Shown: positions 1 to 7,000, numbered from the stretch's first letter. The stretch is 10,231 bases of DNA from Clarireedia homoeocarpa (GCA_001465935.1 LNKV01000168.1:7332-17562), one strand, 5' to 3'. The notes: generated by a model not told the origin, from the letters alone. Numbers and translations: made by a program.

Positions 1-310
1 GGCTGCTAGCGTCGTAGACGCGTATTAGCTGTGATTGGCCAGAGTTGTCGTTTAAAGATTTTAGTCTTTTTAAACCAGCTTGGTTGTCGCTGTAGACAGT
101 GTATTCCTGATTAGGCCGGGCTAGCTGACTAGCTAATTCGACTGCTTGTATAACCCCTTCTAGTTCTCTATTGTATACTAACTGGTTTGGGCCGATATTC
201 CACTTATACACTTCGGTTAGCTCTTTATTTAAGTTAATTAGAGCTAGTCCGATACCGATACCGTTTCCGGCTAGCGTTTGCGATCCGTTAGTATAAAGAG
301 AGTACTGATT
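1..310 (-). pseudogene. RNase H domain of copy 1 ORF2 (first catalytic Asp lost)
   Basis: This domain would remove the RNA strand from the RNA-DNA hybrid made by RT. The frame is open from 574 to the window edge. It shows YTNGSQT at about 295-275, where the family has YTDGS: the first catalytic Asp is Asn (AAC at 287-289), a single G-to-A change. The catalytic Glu in NRELEG (GAA at 164-166) and the second Asp in YSDNQAG (GAC at 86-88) are kept. The upstream FPPW and IHPL segments (about 470-400) match the usual proline-rich lead-in. The end of the domain with the last acidic residue lies outside the window. Confidence 0.85.
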
Positions 311-571
311 AGACGCTAGTGTTGTTGCTAGCTCCCGGTGATTTTTAGCTTCTTCTTTCTTCGAAAACGAGCTAATTTGGACCGAAAACGGGCTAGCTTC
401 GTTCCAAGGGGGGAATTTAAAAGGCTGAATCTTTTCTAGGCTCGTTAGATCGACTAGCGGGTGTATTGATCGCCTAATCCGGTTAACTTGACTTTGCTTA
501 ATAGCTAGCTTCGATCCCGGCTTCGATCCTAGTTTATTTAAGCTTATTCCCAGACTGGAAGAGCTAAAAAG

Positions 572-631
572 CTCCTAGTAACCTAACTCTTAGTAACCCT
601 ACTTCTGGTAACTCTGCTCCCGGTAACTCTC
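572..631 (-). repeat. 15-bp minisatellite, 4 units, in the RT-RNase H linker
   Basis: Four tandem 15-bp units occupy 572-586, 587-601, 602-616 and 617-631. On the plus strand each is close to CTCCYGGTAACTCTG. The period is a multiple of three, so the array encodes a pentapeptide repeat (about E/Q-S-Y-R/Q-E/K) in the ORF2 frame. The two units nearest RNase H hold in-frame TAA and TAG where the others have CAG or CGG, and a third TAG falls at the unit boundary 599-601. The units differ mostly by transitions. Confidence 0.8.
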
Positions 632-799
632 CCAAAGTAGTTTGCTAATTAGGTAGTTTTGAGCTAATTTAAACGACCAGAGAGCGTATTGACGATTGGC
701 GCTAGCGAGTCTGATATCGAGGGGTACTAGGCCTGTCTCTATATCCATCGGCGCTAGCGGACTAGTCTTAAAAACCCCTAAAATTTTCCGAAGAGCGAG

Positions 800-1036
800 G
801 TTTTATAAAAATCGAAATTAGTTTTTAAAGCTTGTTTATTCTTTATACTAAATAGGGGAGCTGTAGTCCGAGATACTAGTAACGCAAGCGAGGTATAATT
901 ACCGAAGTATAAAAGAGGTAAGTCCGGTAAAGGCGCTAGTAAGTCGATTAATACGAAGAAAAGCTGATTTAGCTTGACTAATTCGAATTAAAACATAGTT
1001 TTTATAAGTTAACTTGTTATCAAACTAGATTCCGAG
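800..1036 (-). pseudogene. RT thumb / C-terminal RT region with clustered stops
   Basis: This is the continuation of the RT frame after the stop at 1037-1039. It reads through stops at 1025, 899, 848, 836, 818 and 803, and then reaches the conserved block LRKILGVFKTSP (about 791-756). That block marks the start of the connection region in Tad-like and related LINEs. Each stop falls where relatives usually carry Trp or Gln, as expected for TGG or CAR turned into stops. The phase is kept throughout, so point changes and not indels broke this segment. Confidence 0.75.
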
Positions 1037-1726
1037 CTATTTAACTAAGTTAGAGGGGTATATAACTTGATTAGTCGCTAATTTGACTGAATTAGTCGCC
1101 GATTTCCTCGAGAAAAAGTGAATTAGCTCGGTTTTCTCTAAATCAAATTGGATAGTATTCGCTATTTCAAGTATATAAAGCTTGCTAGCTTCTCTTTCTA
1201 AGATCCAGTAGTTTTTTTTGAGACTAGTCGAATTAGCTACTAACGCTATATCGTCTATATACGACCAAATCGGATAGCTAATAGTCGAAAAAAGATTCCT
1301 AATATAAATCAAGAATAAAATCGGACTAATCGGGCTACCTTGGGGTATTCCGGTATTAATAGGTCGAAAAGGCTCAATTTGGTTATCGAACGCTAATCGA
1401 AGTTGTCTAGTCTCTAAGAACGAGCTAACCCAAGCGATTAAAGTAATCGGTAATTTTAAGTCTTTTAAAACTTCTAGTAATCGGTTCTTGGATATATAAT
1501 CGAAGGCCCTTTTGATATCGAGAAAAAAAGCTAATAATTTTCGTCCGATTATATAGTTCTCCTGGATTTTAGCTGCTAAAAGCAACTCGGTATTAACTAC
1601 AGACTTTTTAAATCTACTTCCGATTTGAGAGTTATATAACAAGTTAGTAGTCTCGGCTAAATAGCCTAGTCTTTTTACTAGTATCCTTTCACTAATCTTC
1701 CTTAAACAATTAAGAAGTAATATCAC
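1037..1726 (-). CDS. Open reverse-transcriptase core fragment of copy 1 ORF2 (229 codons)
   Basis: This is the longest open stretch in the window and covers most of the LINE reverse transcriptase palm and fingers. The frame is in fact open from the stop at 1790-1792, so the Met at 1726 is an internal residue, not the native start; KAYRVI, a usual RT entry motif, lies just upstream. Visible motifs are FFLDIKRAFD with catalytic Asp70, GIPQGSPISP at residues 126-135 (motif B), SYIDD with Asp158 and Asp159 (motif C), and KTELIHF at 198-204. All three catalytic aspartates survive. The fragment stops at a TAG in a 'WLGI'-like position, probably a mutated TGG, and the same frame continues beyond it. 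It is a remnant of a dead gene, not an independent protein. Confidence 0.8.
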   Translation of the reverse strand: MILLLNCLRKISERILVKRLGYLAETTNLLYNSQIGSRFKKSVVNTELLLAAKIQENYIIGRKLLAFFLDIKRAFDYISKNRLLEVLKDLKLPITLIAWVSSFLETRQLRLAFDNQIEPFRPINTGIPQGSPISPILFLIYIRNLFSTISYPIWSYIDDIALVANSTSLKKNYWILEREASKLYILEIANTIQFDLEKTELIHFFSRKSATNSVKLATNQVIYPSNLVK

Positions 1727-2569
1727 TCTATAAGCTTTCGGGATCGAATAATCCGGTTTTTTCGACTTTTTAAGTATTGTACTAGTTGCCTAGCGCTAGT
1801 AGGTCAGGTGATAACCAAGATTGATAAGTAGATTATAGACCTTATAAAAAAGATCAGGAATAACTAAATAAGCTTTATTGATAATTTCCTAACTAATTCT
1901 ATCCGGCCTAGAGGTTTTTCCTTTAATTTTAGTTGAACAAGTTCTTTCTAGCTCGTTAATTACTAGTTTAGGCCAAGTATCGACTTTATAAGTATCCCAG
2001 GTTGGACTAGTCGATATTGAAGACTAGGGGAACAGAGTAGTCTATAAGACTTCCGCTTTTCCCTCGAAAGTTAATTGGTTGGAAATCGAGAGGAGGTTCC
2101 GGCTCGAATAGCTTTTTATATAGCTAAAAGCTTTAAAAATAAGCTTCGGATCGCTAGTCTCTAGAAAGTAGTTCTAGTAACTCCTTTTAGTATATTTTAT
2201 AGCTGATAAATACTCGTTTCTAGCTAATCGATAGCTTTCTTGATCTAAAGTCGATTTAGACTCTCTTTGAACTTTTAATATCGATTTTCTTAAATATTTG
2301 AGTTCGAGAGTCTACTAGGGCTTAGCTCTCAGTTTAGGCTTTATTTTCGGGATCGCACTAGTAGACGCTAGCCTGATTAGTCATACGAATTCCAAGCTGA
2401 TCGATTCTAAAAAGTCGATATTAAACACTTCTAAGTTTAAACCGATTCTCTTGAACTCTAGGAGGTCTTAGTTGAGAATTAGGCTTTTATTAGTTAGATC
2501 GACTAAAGTAGACTTAAATAATTCTCAATCAGCCTTCTTAGTATCAAAGAATTGAAGTAGATTCGAATA

Positions 2570-3260
2570 GTTTTAAATTGAGTTCAAGTTTTTAATTATA
2601 AATAAAATCGGTAAGTGATCTGAGCCTAGATCGTCTAGTACTTGCTAGTTATCAATATACCTCGTTACTGAAGAAGTAGCAAGTGTTAGATCCAAGACTG
2701 ACAAGCTAGACTCTCGAAAGAAGGTTTTAGTCCTAGGATTATTTAAAAGTTCGAGGTTATTATCTTCGATCTAGTCGACTAATCGGAAGCCAGGTTGAAT
2801 ATTAGTCGTATTAGGGTCCTACCAAAAGTGATAGGTATTAAAGTCCCCTAATATAAGCGAATTAGTCGAGATAGTTCTTTTAAACAAACTTCTTTTAATT
2901 GTTTTAGCTCTTTCGCCTTCGACTTAGCTAGTCTCGTTGTAGATATTGACTATTTCGAGTATATTGATACTTTAGCCTAGCTTAACTATTAATAAGTCCG
3001 AATCCGAATTATCAGCCGCTAGCGTTATACTAGTTATAAGAAGTTTTAAAATATAGACTAAAGTTCGAGGTTTATGATTTCGAGAAAGAGCTAGAAGTTA
3101 ATTGAAGCTAATATAAGCTATCGATCGACTATTTAAGTAATTTGAGTTTTCTGTAATAATCCAAGGTTCCTGGATTATTAATAAGTCGATTTTTAACTTA
3201 ATAGCTAACTCGAGAGCTAATTCAGTTCCCGGTGAACTTTTATTTAAATTCAGTTATAAG
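2570..3260 (-). other. AP-endonuclease domain of copy 1 ORF2
   Basis: This is the N-terminal apurinic-like endonuclease that cuts target DNA in LINEs of this type. The frame shows QEPW at 3161-3172 (the catalytic Glu is retained), KPRTL near 3068, NIYNE near 2940, GDFN at 2837-2848, a VLDLT block near 2690, and GSDH at 2615-2626. These match the conserved endonuclease motifs in order and spacing. The position after GDFN reads TYH, where relatives usually have two histidines in a row; this fits a CAY-to-TAY change. At least nine in-frame stops interrupt the domain, so no active enzyme can be made. Confidence 0.85.
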
Positions 3261-3279
3261 ACTCGGATATCTTAGCTAT

Positions 3280-3283
3280 TTAT
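3280..3283 (-). promoter_or_regulatory. ORF1 stop / ORF2 start overlap (ATAA), copy 1
   Basis: ORF1 ends with TAA at 3280-3282 and the ORF2 frame has ATA at 3281-3283, so the four bases read ATAA. If both changed from G, the ancestral junction was ATGA, a stop-start overlap that would allow termination-reinitiation. The same ATAA occurs at the matching place in copy 2 (9788-9791). The ancestral state is inference. Confidence 0.5.
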
Positions 3284-3339
3284 AGACTCAGATTAGGTCT
3301 TTTCGTAGCTTTATATACCTCATACGATTTTGAGTCACT

Positions 3340-3520
3340 AACGTGATTTTTAAAGCAGTTAGTATACTTTAGAGCTAAGTAATTACAAGCTTTTCCTCAG
3401 GCGCTACAAACACTGTAGGAGTATTAGGAGGTTATATACGGCTTAGCGTATAGTCTACATTTAGCTTGTTTTCGGCAAAATTAAGTTATATATCCAAAGC
3501 TTTAACAACGAAAATACTAA
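3340..3520 (-). other. Zinc-knuckle cluster of copy 1 ORF1, metal ligands partly lost
   Basis: The C-terminal part of ORF1 has a CCHC-type knuckle followed by more Cys/His pairs. In the first knuckle the order should be C-x2-C-x4-H-x4-C. Here codon 3514-3516 is TAT (Tyr for Cys), 3505-3507 is TGT (Cys kept), 3490-3492 is TAT (Tyr for His), and 3475-3477 is TGC (Cys kept). Later CRLYAKPY and YSYSVC segments show the same Cys-to-Tyr and His-to-Tyr pattern. Copy 2 keeps some ligands that copy 1 has lost, which supports this reading. Confidence 0.8.
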
Positions 3521-5159
3521 GTTGATTTTGAAACTAAAAGTAGCTTCTTAGCTTTAACCGAGATTCCAGCGATATATACCCGGTTTCTAATATACTAGTC
3601 GACTTCCTTATTAGTCTTAAACGAGACTACCACTAATCTAGCTCGCTTAATCGAACGATTAGCTTCTGAGTTTAACTAATAAGAAGTTGCAATTAGTTTA
3701 AGATTTAAAGAGCTATTAAAAGTCTTTAGCTTTTCTAAGACTAGCTTTATACCTTTAGAAGTATTGAAGTCCAGAGTAGATATACTGTATAATACTACTT
3801 TATACTAGAATTCGTCTTTTTAAATAGATTTGAAATTAATCAAATTTTTCCAGATATCGAGCTTTTCGATTAAAAAGTCGGTTATATAGAGGGGAGTAGT
3901 TGTTAAAATAAAGTTTTTACTAGTAGAAGTACTAGTAATAGCCGAAACAACTGGCCCCTTAACTCCTTTAGCTTCAAAAGCCTTATTGATCGAGTTGCGA
4001 ACTACAAAAGCCGAGAAGTTATTATAGTATAATATTATATTATATACTAAGATTAGCCGATTTTGAGGTTTAGGCTTAACTGTTTTAAGCTTAGTTTGTA
4101 TAGTCGTCCAATTAGAGGTATTTGAAGCCCCTTTAGCTATAATATTAGTGAAAGAAAACTAAGCCGGATTTTAAACGATATTAAAGGGTTTTAAAAGTAC
4201 AAAGGTCACTAAGAGCTCTAAAGTCGCTAGAAGGTATTAGGTTACCGGAGGCTAGATTGTAACGGGTTTCAGGGCTTTTAGAGCTTTAGTAATAGTTTCA
4301 ACCTTCCTAGTAGTATATTCGAGATTGTTAATTTAAGACGCTAGCCTATCGGTAGTTTTTCGAATCTTACCCGATTCGGTATAATTGTAGAAAACCTCGA
4401 TTAAGTCTAAAAGTAGTATTTGTTTATCTTAGAAGCTAGTAATTATATAAGCTTTAACTAAAAGGTCGCGAGCTTCGAGAATTAGTTGGTTGGCCGGATC
4501 GGGATTAGCGGGTTTAGATATTTTCGGTATTTTATTGTTTCGGTTAAAGGGAGTAAATATATTAGTCTGTTTTAAGAAGCGAAAAGGGATAGATCTAATA
4601 GTTATATTAAAAGGGTTTATACTAAGATTGTCTATAAAGCTAGATATATCGATTTAGGGGTTAAATCAACGGGTAGTAAGTAGTATAAATAAGATAGTAG
4701 TATCTATAGTCGTATTAGCTAAAACAAAGGGACTAGACCTAATAGCTGTAACTGGAGTAATTGAAGAAATAGTTAAAAAGGAGTTGGAATCAAAGTCCTA
4801 GATATTGGTTTGATTAGTTAGTATTGAAAGGCCTTCTATAGTAATCGGTATTAATATTATAGTTTATAATAGCTATATTAACTAGTAAAATACTCTGCTA
4901 AGTAGATAGTATATTCAAAGAGCGAATTCTAAGTACTAAATACTTAATATTGTTTTATTAAGCCGGAATCAAGGATTTAGATTTAATATTATTTCTTAAT
5001 ACTATCGGAGTAGATAGCTAATTTTAGATAGTAATATTTAGGTATCCGGAAGTACCGGAAGTGATATCGACGACGGTGTAGTAATTGTATTATAGTACTT
5101 TTAGGCTTGTTAGAACCGCTAAAGCCGGGCGTATCGGGTGATATTGTTTTTATAAGAGT

Positions 5160-5186
5160 ATCGATAATATTAGTAGTATTATCGAT
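5160..5186. repeat. Perfect 10-bp inverted repeat with 7-nt loop
   Basis: ATCGATAATA at 5160-5169 is followed by a 7-base spacer and its exact reverse complement at 5177-5186. It lies in the 5' region of LINE copy 1. It could fold as a hairpin in the element RNA; function is unknown. Confidence 0.6.
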
Positions 5187-5402
5187 GATTTTCGGTTTTA
5201 AGAGTATTCGGAATATAGAGTAACTTTTAGTAATAGCGACGATAACTCGGGAACCGGTAGTTATACCGAAGTGATTTTTAGTTTAACGGATCCGCAAAAG
5301 CCGATATACTCAGAAGCACTATTTTTTATATATTTTTGATAGTTTTTTGGATATTTTAATTATTTTTGTGTTTTTCGAAAAGTTGGTAAAAAATCGCGAT
5401 AT

Positions 5403-5421
5403 AAAGTAAAAACTTTACTTT
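5403..5421. repeat. Perfect 8-bp inverted repeat with 3-nt loop
   Basis: AAAGTAAA at 5403-5410, a 3-base loop, and TTTACTTT at 5414-5421. The right half is conserved in copy 2 (near 7879-7891) and serves there as an alignment anchor, but the left half is not kept, so the hairpin is not shared. Confidence 0.55.
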
Positions 5422-5604
5422 TCGACGTCGGCGACGATAACTCGATAGCGGCGGACTGTATAATAAAGCGGATTACTTTATTCAAACCGCCGGGCTGTAA
5501 TTAGTCGGAATATCGAAAGATCGGATCGTTTTTAATAAGAATTCGCGTTTTTTCGATTCGGAAGTTTTTTTTTTTTTTAATCTAATAACCAAGTTCTTCT
5601 TATT

Positions 5605-5721
5605 CTAGAAAAATATATAACTAGCCTATATACACTTAGACGCTAGTAGGATAGCTACTAGCCGACCTACTATAGTCTTAGACTTATATAGGTTGTTAAA
5701 AGGAATAAAAAAAAAAAAAAA
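5605..5721 (+). mobile_element. LINE 3'-end fragment A with 15-base poly(A)
   Basis: About 115 bp end in GTTAAAAGGAAT and a run of 15 A (5707-5721). It shares most bases with fragments B, D and E, and its core around ACCTACTATAGTCT matches the 3' end of fragment C, which is a true LINE 3' end because ORF2 lies upstream of it. It is therefore read as a short 5'-truncated LINE copy. An alternative is a SINE that borrows the LINE tail. The right arm has only about 17 bases at the matching place, so A was probably inserted in this arm or lost from the other. The 26 bases just left of it (5579-5604) are not recognised. Confidence 0.65.
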
Positions 5722-6048
5722 TAATATCTATTTTTAAAAATATTATCTAACTAGATTAGAAGCCTAATTAATAAATTAAAACACGAAAATAATATTAAAA
5801 CCTTTAATATTATATAATTAAGTTATTTAAATTTAATATTCCCTTAATATTCTTTAGATCTAGAATTTTACTTTTTAGTTATTTTATTTTTATTATTTTA
5901 TTTACTAGGGCTAGACCCTTAATATTATTTTAATAAATTGGAAAAATATATAACTAACTAATATATATTTAGACGCTAGCAAAATAGCTGCTAACCGATC
6001 TATTATAGTCTTAGACTTATATAAGTTGTTAAAAGGAATAAAAAAAAA
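5722..6048 (+). mobile_element. LINE 3'-end fragment B with poly(A)
   Basis: About 327 bp of noncoding AT-rich sequence ending GGAAT and nine A (6040-6048). The half nearest the tail matches A, D and E. Further upstream the block around GGGCTAGACCCTTAATATT (about 5908-5926) and TTAATATTCCCTTAATATT (5839-5857) match the 3' UTR of fragment C. It is the mirror partner of fragment E (7377-7694), which it matches over about 260 bp with mainly transition differences. Confidence 0.7.
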
Positions 6049-6195
6049 TATATAGTTAAAAAGAGATTATAAAGTATATAATATTAGTATACCGTTAATT
6101 CACCCTAGCACGAAAGAAGCTATACGACACGCTAAACACTAACTAATTAAGTCTACAACTCCTATTTAGCACTAAACCCGGAATAGACACTAGTA
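6049..6195. other. Unassigned CpA-rich island
   Basis: This 147-bp stretch between oppositely oriented LINE fragments has no recognised homology to the other repeats in the window. From about 6100 it holds many CA dinucleotides on the plus strand (CACCC, GCACG, GACACG, AACACT, CAACTCC, GCACTA) but few TG. No ORF, promoter or RNA gene is apparent. It may be host sequence at an original insertion site or the remnant of another repeat. Confidence 0.4.
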
Positions 6196-6212
6196 TTTTT
6201 TTTTTTTTTTTT

Positions 6213-6506
6213 ACGATCTATATAAGTTTGAGACTATAGTAGGTCGGCTAGCGGCTAGGTATATATAAGGTTAAGTATATATGATATCGTATATAGTAAG
6301 GTATATTAAGGGTCTAACCCTGATTTCAAGGAAATAACGATAAATCATCCTAAACTCTAGCTTCTAAACCCGATAATATTAAGGAAAAACATTAAGCTAA
6401 ATAAGTTTAAATAAAAACATTAAGCCGACATTAAGCAAAATAAGCTACTTTGAGTGATAATTTCACGACATTAAGGAAATATTAGTGACAATTTGATAAA
6501 AGTAAT
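6213..6506 (-). other. 3' UTR of LINE fragment C with short direct repeats
   Basis: Noncoding sequence between the ORF2 stop and the poly(A). It carries at least four copies of CTTAATGT (plus-strand ACATTAAG at 6389, 6417, 6428 and 6468) and a GGGTTAGACCCTTAATAT block (6303-6320) shared with fragments B, D and E. The last bases before the tail, with ACCTACTATAGTCT and ACTTATATAG, are common to all tailed fragments in the window. Confidence 0.65.
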
Positions 6507-7000
6507 TTAAGGGTTATATAACCGGGTTAGGTGATATTTTCGAGTAGCGATTCCTGTTTCTTCGATAAATTCCAGGCTAGCTTCGATTCCGGGGGTAGTA
6601 TCCAAAAGTAGTTATAGACTGAGGTGGTACGTATTAAGTCTATCCTTAAGTTTTAGTCGGGGCTTAGCAAGTAGTCAACACGCTAGCAGGAGGTGTTCGG
6701 GGGTCTCTCTTTTACTGCATTTATACTTATCGTTGCTTGTTAGGCCGAGCCGGTATATATAAGCTTTGATATAGCTATAGCCTAGCTTTAACTGATAAAA
6801 GGCGCTAGCAGTGGCTCGCTTCGTATCAAGGGGAATCGAGATTTTAGATTTAGAAGCTAATTTCTATTTTAATATATAATTAGTCCCTGATTCTTTGTTG
6901 TATCTCGATTTAGTAACTTCTTCTAATACTAGTTCCTATTTCTAGTTTTTAATACACTTGACACTAGCTCCTAGATAGGCGAAGCTAGTCTTAAAAGAGG
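6507..7000 (-). pseudogene. ORF2 C-terminal fragment with Cys-His motif (fragment C)
   Basis: The frame from about 7000 to the TAA at 6507-6509 encodes the part of a LINE ORF2 that follows RNase H. It includes TSFAYLGA, DTKRATASAFYQLKLG (about 6828-6781), and KCSKRETPEHLLLAC (about 6722-6678). The last is the conserved C-x-C...H...C cysteine-histidine motif in which one Cys codon reads TAT just before KCS. The ending FIEETGIATR is also typical of Tad-like and related fungal ORF2 C-termini. Five internal stops occur (6942, 6936, 6864, 6675, 6612), all possible TGG or CAR changes. Copy 1 leaves the window before this region, so the fragment cannot be compared with it here. Confidence 0.75.

Larger units (their letters stand above)
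1..3283 (-). pseudogene. LINE ORF2 (AP endonuclease - RT - RNase H), RIP-inactivated
   Basis: ORF2 would encode the element's replication enzyme, which nicks chromosomal DNA and reverse transcribes the element RNA at the nick. I followed one reading frame from 3283 to the window edge (about 1,094 codons) and found no net frameshift, but about 30 in-frame stops. Examples are at 3272-3274, 2924-2926, 2771-2773, 2312-2317 (two in a row), 1790-1798 (two), 1037-1039 and 575-601 (three). All are TAA, TAG or TGA that can come from CAR, CGA or TGG by C-to-T or G-to-A. Domains in order are endonuclease (about 3250-2570), a linker, RT (about 2050-800), a linker with a 15-bp repeat, and RNase H (about 310-60). 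The proposed start is an ATA at 3281-3283, probably a mutated ATG overlapping the ORF1 stop. The C-terminus lies outside the window. Confidence 0.85.
3280..4860 (-). pseudogene. LINE ORF1 (gag-like nucleic-acid-binding protein), copy 1
   Basis: ORF1 proteins of Tad-like LINEs bind element RNA and chaperone it. The frame ends at the TAA at 3280-3282 and is kept without net shift upstream to about 4680 or further. Recognisable blocks are NQLILEARDLL (about 4490-4458), a central domain with NFSAFVVRNSINKAF (4020-3976) and RLVVVSFKTNKE (about 3640-3604), then cysteine-rich knuckles (3516-3340). The start is not certain; no ATG stands out and 4860 is an estimate from loss of alignment to copy 2. 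Many in-frame stops (for example 3595, 3517, 3502, 3481, 3424, 3397) read as CAR or CGA changes. ORF1 and ORF2 are in different frames and overlap by one base or a few. Confidence 0.75.
1..5578 (-). mobile_element. Tad1-like LINE retrotransposon, copy 1 (3' end outside window)
   Basis: This is a long non-LTR retrotransposon read leftward. In element order it has a 5' region (about 5578 to 4870), a gag-like ORF1 with zinc knuckles, then ORF2 with AP endonuclease, reverse transcriptase and RNase H, cut by the window edge. That domain order, with RNase H after RT and CCHC knuckles at the end of ORF1, is typical of the fungal Tad1 clade (family knowledge). The 5' limit is set by where homology to the second, oppositely oriented copy fades near a 14-base T run at 5565-5578, so it is approximate. 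Both ORFs carry many stops that read as C-to-T or G-to-A changes, so the element is dead. No flanking target duplication can be checked because the 3' end is missing. Confidence 0.85.
4861..5578 (-). other. 5' region of LINE copy 1
   Basis: This stretch precedes ORF1 and has a homologous, much more AT-rich counterpart at about 7740-8330 on the other strand, so it belongs to the element. It is richer in CpG than the rest of the window (for example 5424-5455 and 5485-5492). One minus-strand frame is open without a Met from about 5283 to 4995; I do not recognise its product and it may be the N-terminal end of ORF1 shifted by an indel, or chance. It also holds two perfect inverted repeats (5160-5186 and 5403-5421). 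An internal promoter is expected here in a LINE but cannot be pinpointed. Confidence 0.55.
2852..6048 (-). repeat. Left arm of large imperfect inverted repeat
   Basis: Read on the minus strand, this arm matches 7377-10231 read on the plus strand: 3' fragment B against E, the LINE 5' regions, the two ORF1s, and the ORF2 starts. The last window base 10231 pairs with about 2852. The arms differ by many transitions, by an extra tailed fragment (A) in this arm, and by about 220 extra bases in the 5' region plus ORF1 here. Confidence 0.75.
6196..7000 (-). mobile_element. 5'-truncated LINE copy C: ORF2 C-terminus, 3' UTR, poly(A)
   Basis: Read leftward, this piece holds the end of ORF2 (7000 to 6507), a 3' UTR of about 290 bp, and a 17-base poly(A) tract seen as T at 6196-6212. 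The piece starts abruptly where fragment D's tail ends, as expected for a truncated LINE insertion. It is clearly less AT-rich than its neighbours D and E and still contains many CA and TG dinucleotides. A target duplication is not evident; both flanks are T-rich, so insertion into or next to an existing A tail is possible. Confidence 0.75.

Noticed and set aside
3154..3180. Perfect 10-bp inverted repeat (TAATAATCCA, spacer, TGGATTATTA) as a possible regulatory site
   Set aside because: It lies on the codons of the conserved QEPWII endonuclease block, and copy 2 has only an imperfect version; codon constraint is the simpler reason.
5041..5300. A possible host gene on the plus strand in the GC-richer stretch
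   Set aside because: Plus-strand frames are soon interrupted, and the stretch aligns with the 5' region of copy 2 on the other strand, so it belongs to the element.
5565..5578. T14 run as the poly(A) tail of a further minus-strand element
   Set aside because: Sequence on its right lacks the common 3' block in that orientation, so it is kept only as an approximate boundary mark.
6088..6190. A possible tRNA or Pol III gene in the CpA-rich island
   Set aside because: I could not find paired stems or A and B boxes with proper spacing.
6196..6212. Poly(T) as an intrinsic transcription terminator
   Set aside because: No GC-rich stem precedes it, the sequence is eukaryotic, and it fits as the poly(A) tail of fragment C on the other strand.
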